DNA of 64,000 bases from Oasisia sp. SBJ-2009 (Eukaryota; Annelida; Polychaeta; Sabellida; Siboglinidae), in NCBI GenBank assembly GCA_964017155.1, contig OZ024867.1:15713500-15777499 (forward strand), in the 5' to 3' direction. This document shows positions 63,101 to 64,000 of the stretch, in pieces. How positions within the stretch are numbered: position 1 is the stretch's first letter; each line of letters starts with the position of its first letter. The position numbers and the translations under genes are program-made. The notes beneath the pieces were generated by a model, which was not told the origin of the DNA, searched no databases, and was given only the letters and a program-made list of their open reading frames with translations.

Positions 63101-64000
63101 GGTGTGTTATACTTGATGTGTAAGATTTGATGTGTAAGACAGGGTGTGAAAGACATGGTGTGTAAGACTTGGTGTGTAAGACATGGTGTGTAAGACTAGG
63201 TGTGTAAGACATGGTGTGTAAGACATGGTGTGTAAGACTTGGTGTGTAAGACATGGTGTGTAGGACATGGTGTGTAGGACATGGTGTGTAAGACTTGGTG
63301 TGTAAAACTTGATGTGTAAGACATGGTGTGTAAGACCTGGTGTGTAAGACATGGTGTGTAAGACCTGGTGTGTAAGACATGGTGTGTAAGACTTGATGTG
63401 TAAGACCTAGTGTGTAAGACTTGGTGTGTAAGACATGGTGTGTAATACTTGATGTGTAAGACTTGATGTGTACGACATTGTGTGTAAGCCCTGGTGTGTA
63501 AGACATGGTGTGTAAGACCTGGTGTGTAAGACATGGTGTGTAAGACTTGGTGTGTAAGACTTAGTGTGTAAGACATGGTGTTTAAGACATGGTGTGTAAG
63601 ACATGGTGTGTAAGACTTGGTGTGAAAGACTTGGTGTGTAAGACATGGTGTGTAAGACTTGGTGTGTAAGACTTGGTGTGAAAGACTTGATGTGTAAGAC
63701 TTGATGTGTAAGACTTGATGTGTAAGACTTGATGTGTACGACATGGTGTGTAAGCCCTGGTGTATAATACATGGTGTGTAAGACCTGGTGTGTAAGACAT
63801 GGTGTGTAAGACTTGGTGTGTAAGACTTGATGTGTAAGACTTGATGTGTAAGATTTGGTGTGTAAGACTTGGTGTGTATAACATGGTGTGTAAGACATGG
63901 TGTGTAAGACTTGGTGTGAAAGACTTGATGTGTAAGACTTGATGTGTAAGACTTGGTGTGTAAGACTTGGTGTATAAGACATGGTGTGTAAGACTTGGTG
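63101..64000 (+). repeat. Block B higher-order repeat 15, cut by the window edge
   Basis: This begins with the block B marker and follows 58,201 onward at an offset of 4,900 bp up to the last base, including the deletion junction near 63,730. The array clearly continues beyond the window. Confidence 0.82.

Larger units (their letters stand above)
1..64000 (+). repeat. 14-bp tandem satellite array filling the window
   Basis: The + strand is a head-to-tail run of 14-bp monomers, mainly ggtgtgtaagactt, ggtgtgtaagacat, ggtgtgtaagacct and gatgtgtaagactt. Most variation falls at monomer position 2 (G or A) and position 13 (T, A or C), while the central tgtgtaagac is much steadier. Rarer monomers such as ggtgtgaaagactt, ggtgtgtaggacat, ggtgtgtaagccct, gatgtgtacgacat and ggtgtgttatactt recur in fixed orders and define higher-order repeats. 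Monomer starts fall at 3 + 14n at every point I tested from base 3 to base 63,969. No inverted monomer, transposon, unique spacer or array edge was seen, so the array continues past both ends. The consensus has five G to one C on this strand and no CpG. Satellite DNA of this length and hierarchy is typical of eukaryotic heterochromatin. I do not recognise the family, and the species is undetermined. Confidence 0.98.

Noticed and set aside
1..64000. CRISPR array
   Set aside because: The units are contiguous 14-bp monomers with no unique spacers, and there are no cas genes.
1..64000. Yeast-like telomeric repeat, suggested by GGTGT in the G-rich strand
   Set aside because: Some budding-yeast telomere units contain GGTGT. 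However, this unit does not match one I know, and 64 kb with higher-order structure is far too long for such a telomere. No TTAGGG-type repeat is present.
1..64000. G-quadruplex-forming repeat
   Set aside because: There is only one GG per 14 bp, with loops of about 12 nt, so the usual quadruplex pattern of short loops between G-runs is not met.
1..64000. CENP-B box and centromere identity
   Set aside because: No monomer variant I saw contains the TTCG...CGGG core of the CENP-B box. A centromeric position remains possible but cannot be read from this sequence.
1..64000. Transposon, retroelement or virus insertion
   Set aside because: The 14-bp register runs through without any break, and no non-repeat sequence was seen.
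1..64000. Synthetic construct or simulated sequence
   Set aside because: Layered HORs with nested deletions, private substitutions and graded ages of duplication look like natural unequal exchange. Assembly error in parts of the array cannot be excluded without the reads.

Overview
The whole 64-kb window is one uninterrupted tandem array of a 14-bp repeat. It is satellite (macro-minisatellite) DNA, and I find no supportable protein gene, RNA gene, mobile element or unique sequence. The commonest monomers on the + strand are ggtgtgtaagactt, ggtgtgtaagacat, ggtgtgtaagacct and gatgtgtaagactt. About 4,571 monomers lie head to tail in one orientation. The 14-bp register set at base 3 still holds at every point tested (about 8.0, 16.0, 24.0, 32.0, 40.0, 48.0 and 56.0 kb, and base 63,969). 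Substitutions are common, but I saw no indel that was not a whole number of monomers. The length and hierarchical structure point to a eukaryotic chromosome (pericentromeric, subtelomeric or other heterochromatin) assembled from long reads. The species cannot be told from the sequence.

Rare monomer variants act as barcodes and reveal a second and third level of order. (1) From 1 to about 5.3 kb, a module of about 1.2 kb occurs three times. (2) Block A, about 6.2 to 22.0 kb, holds higher-order repeats (HORs) marked by a ggtatgttatactt monomer at 7,633, 10,601, 13,205, 15,291, 17,083, 19,001 and 21,031. The spacings are 212, 186, 149, 128, 137 and 145 monomers. On top of this is a 5,572-bp super-period in which copy 1 resembles copy 3 more than copy 2. 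(3) From 22.0 to 24.1 kb there is a transition, entered through a 19-monomer deletion junction. (4) Block B, 24.07 to 64 kb, holds HORs marked by 15 copies of a shared 246-bp segment that begins ggtgtgttatactt. Spacings run from 115 to 351 monomers. Within block B are a tandem pair of 3,024-bp HORs (30.6-36.6 kb) and a very young tandem duplication of about 7.8 kb (41.25-49.09 and 49.07-56.87 kb). Copies of block B segments also lie 17,486 bp and 23,744 bp apart.

The - strand is open for long distances (up to 1,045 codons at 55,469-58,606). This follows from arithmetic: the repeat has no stop on that strand, and 3 x 14 nt = 14 codons, so all three frames spell the same 14-residue peptide. These reading frames are not genes. 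No genes work together here. The interest lies in the multi-level, strictly register-preserving growth of the array, and in a few motifs that the repeat multiplies (a T-box-like half-site, a 5' splice-site-like GTAAGA, and block-specific TATAAAA).
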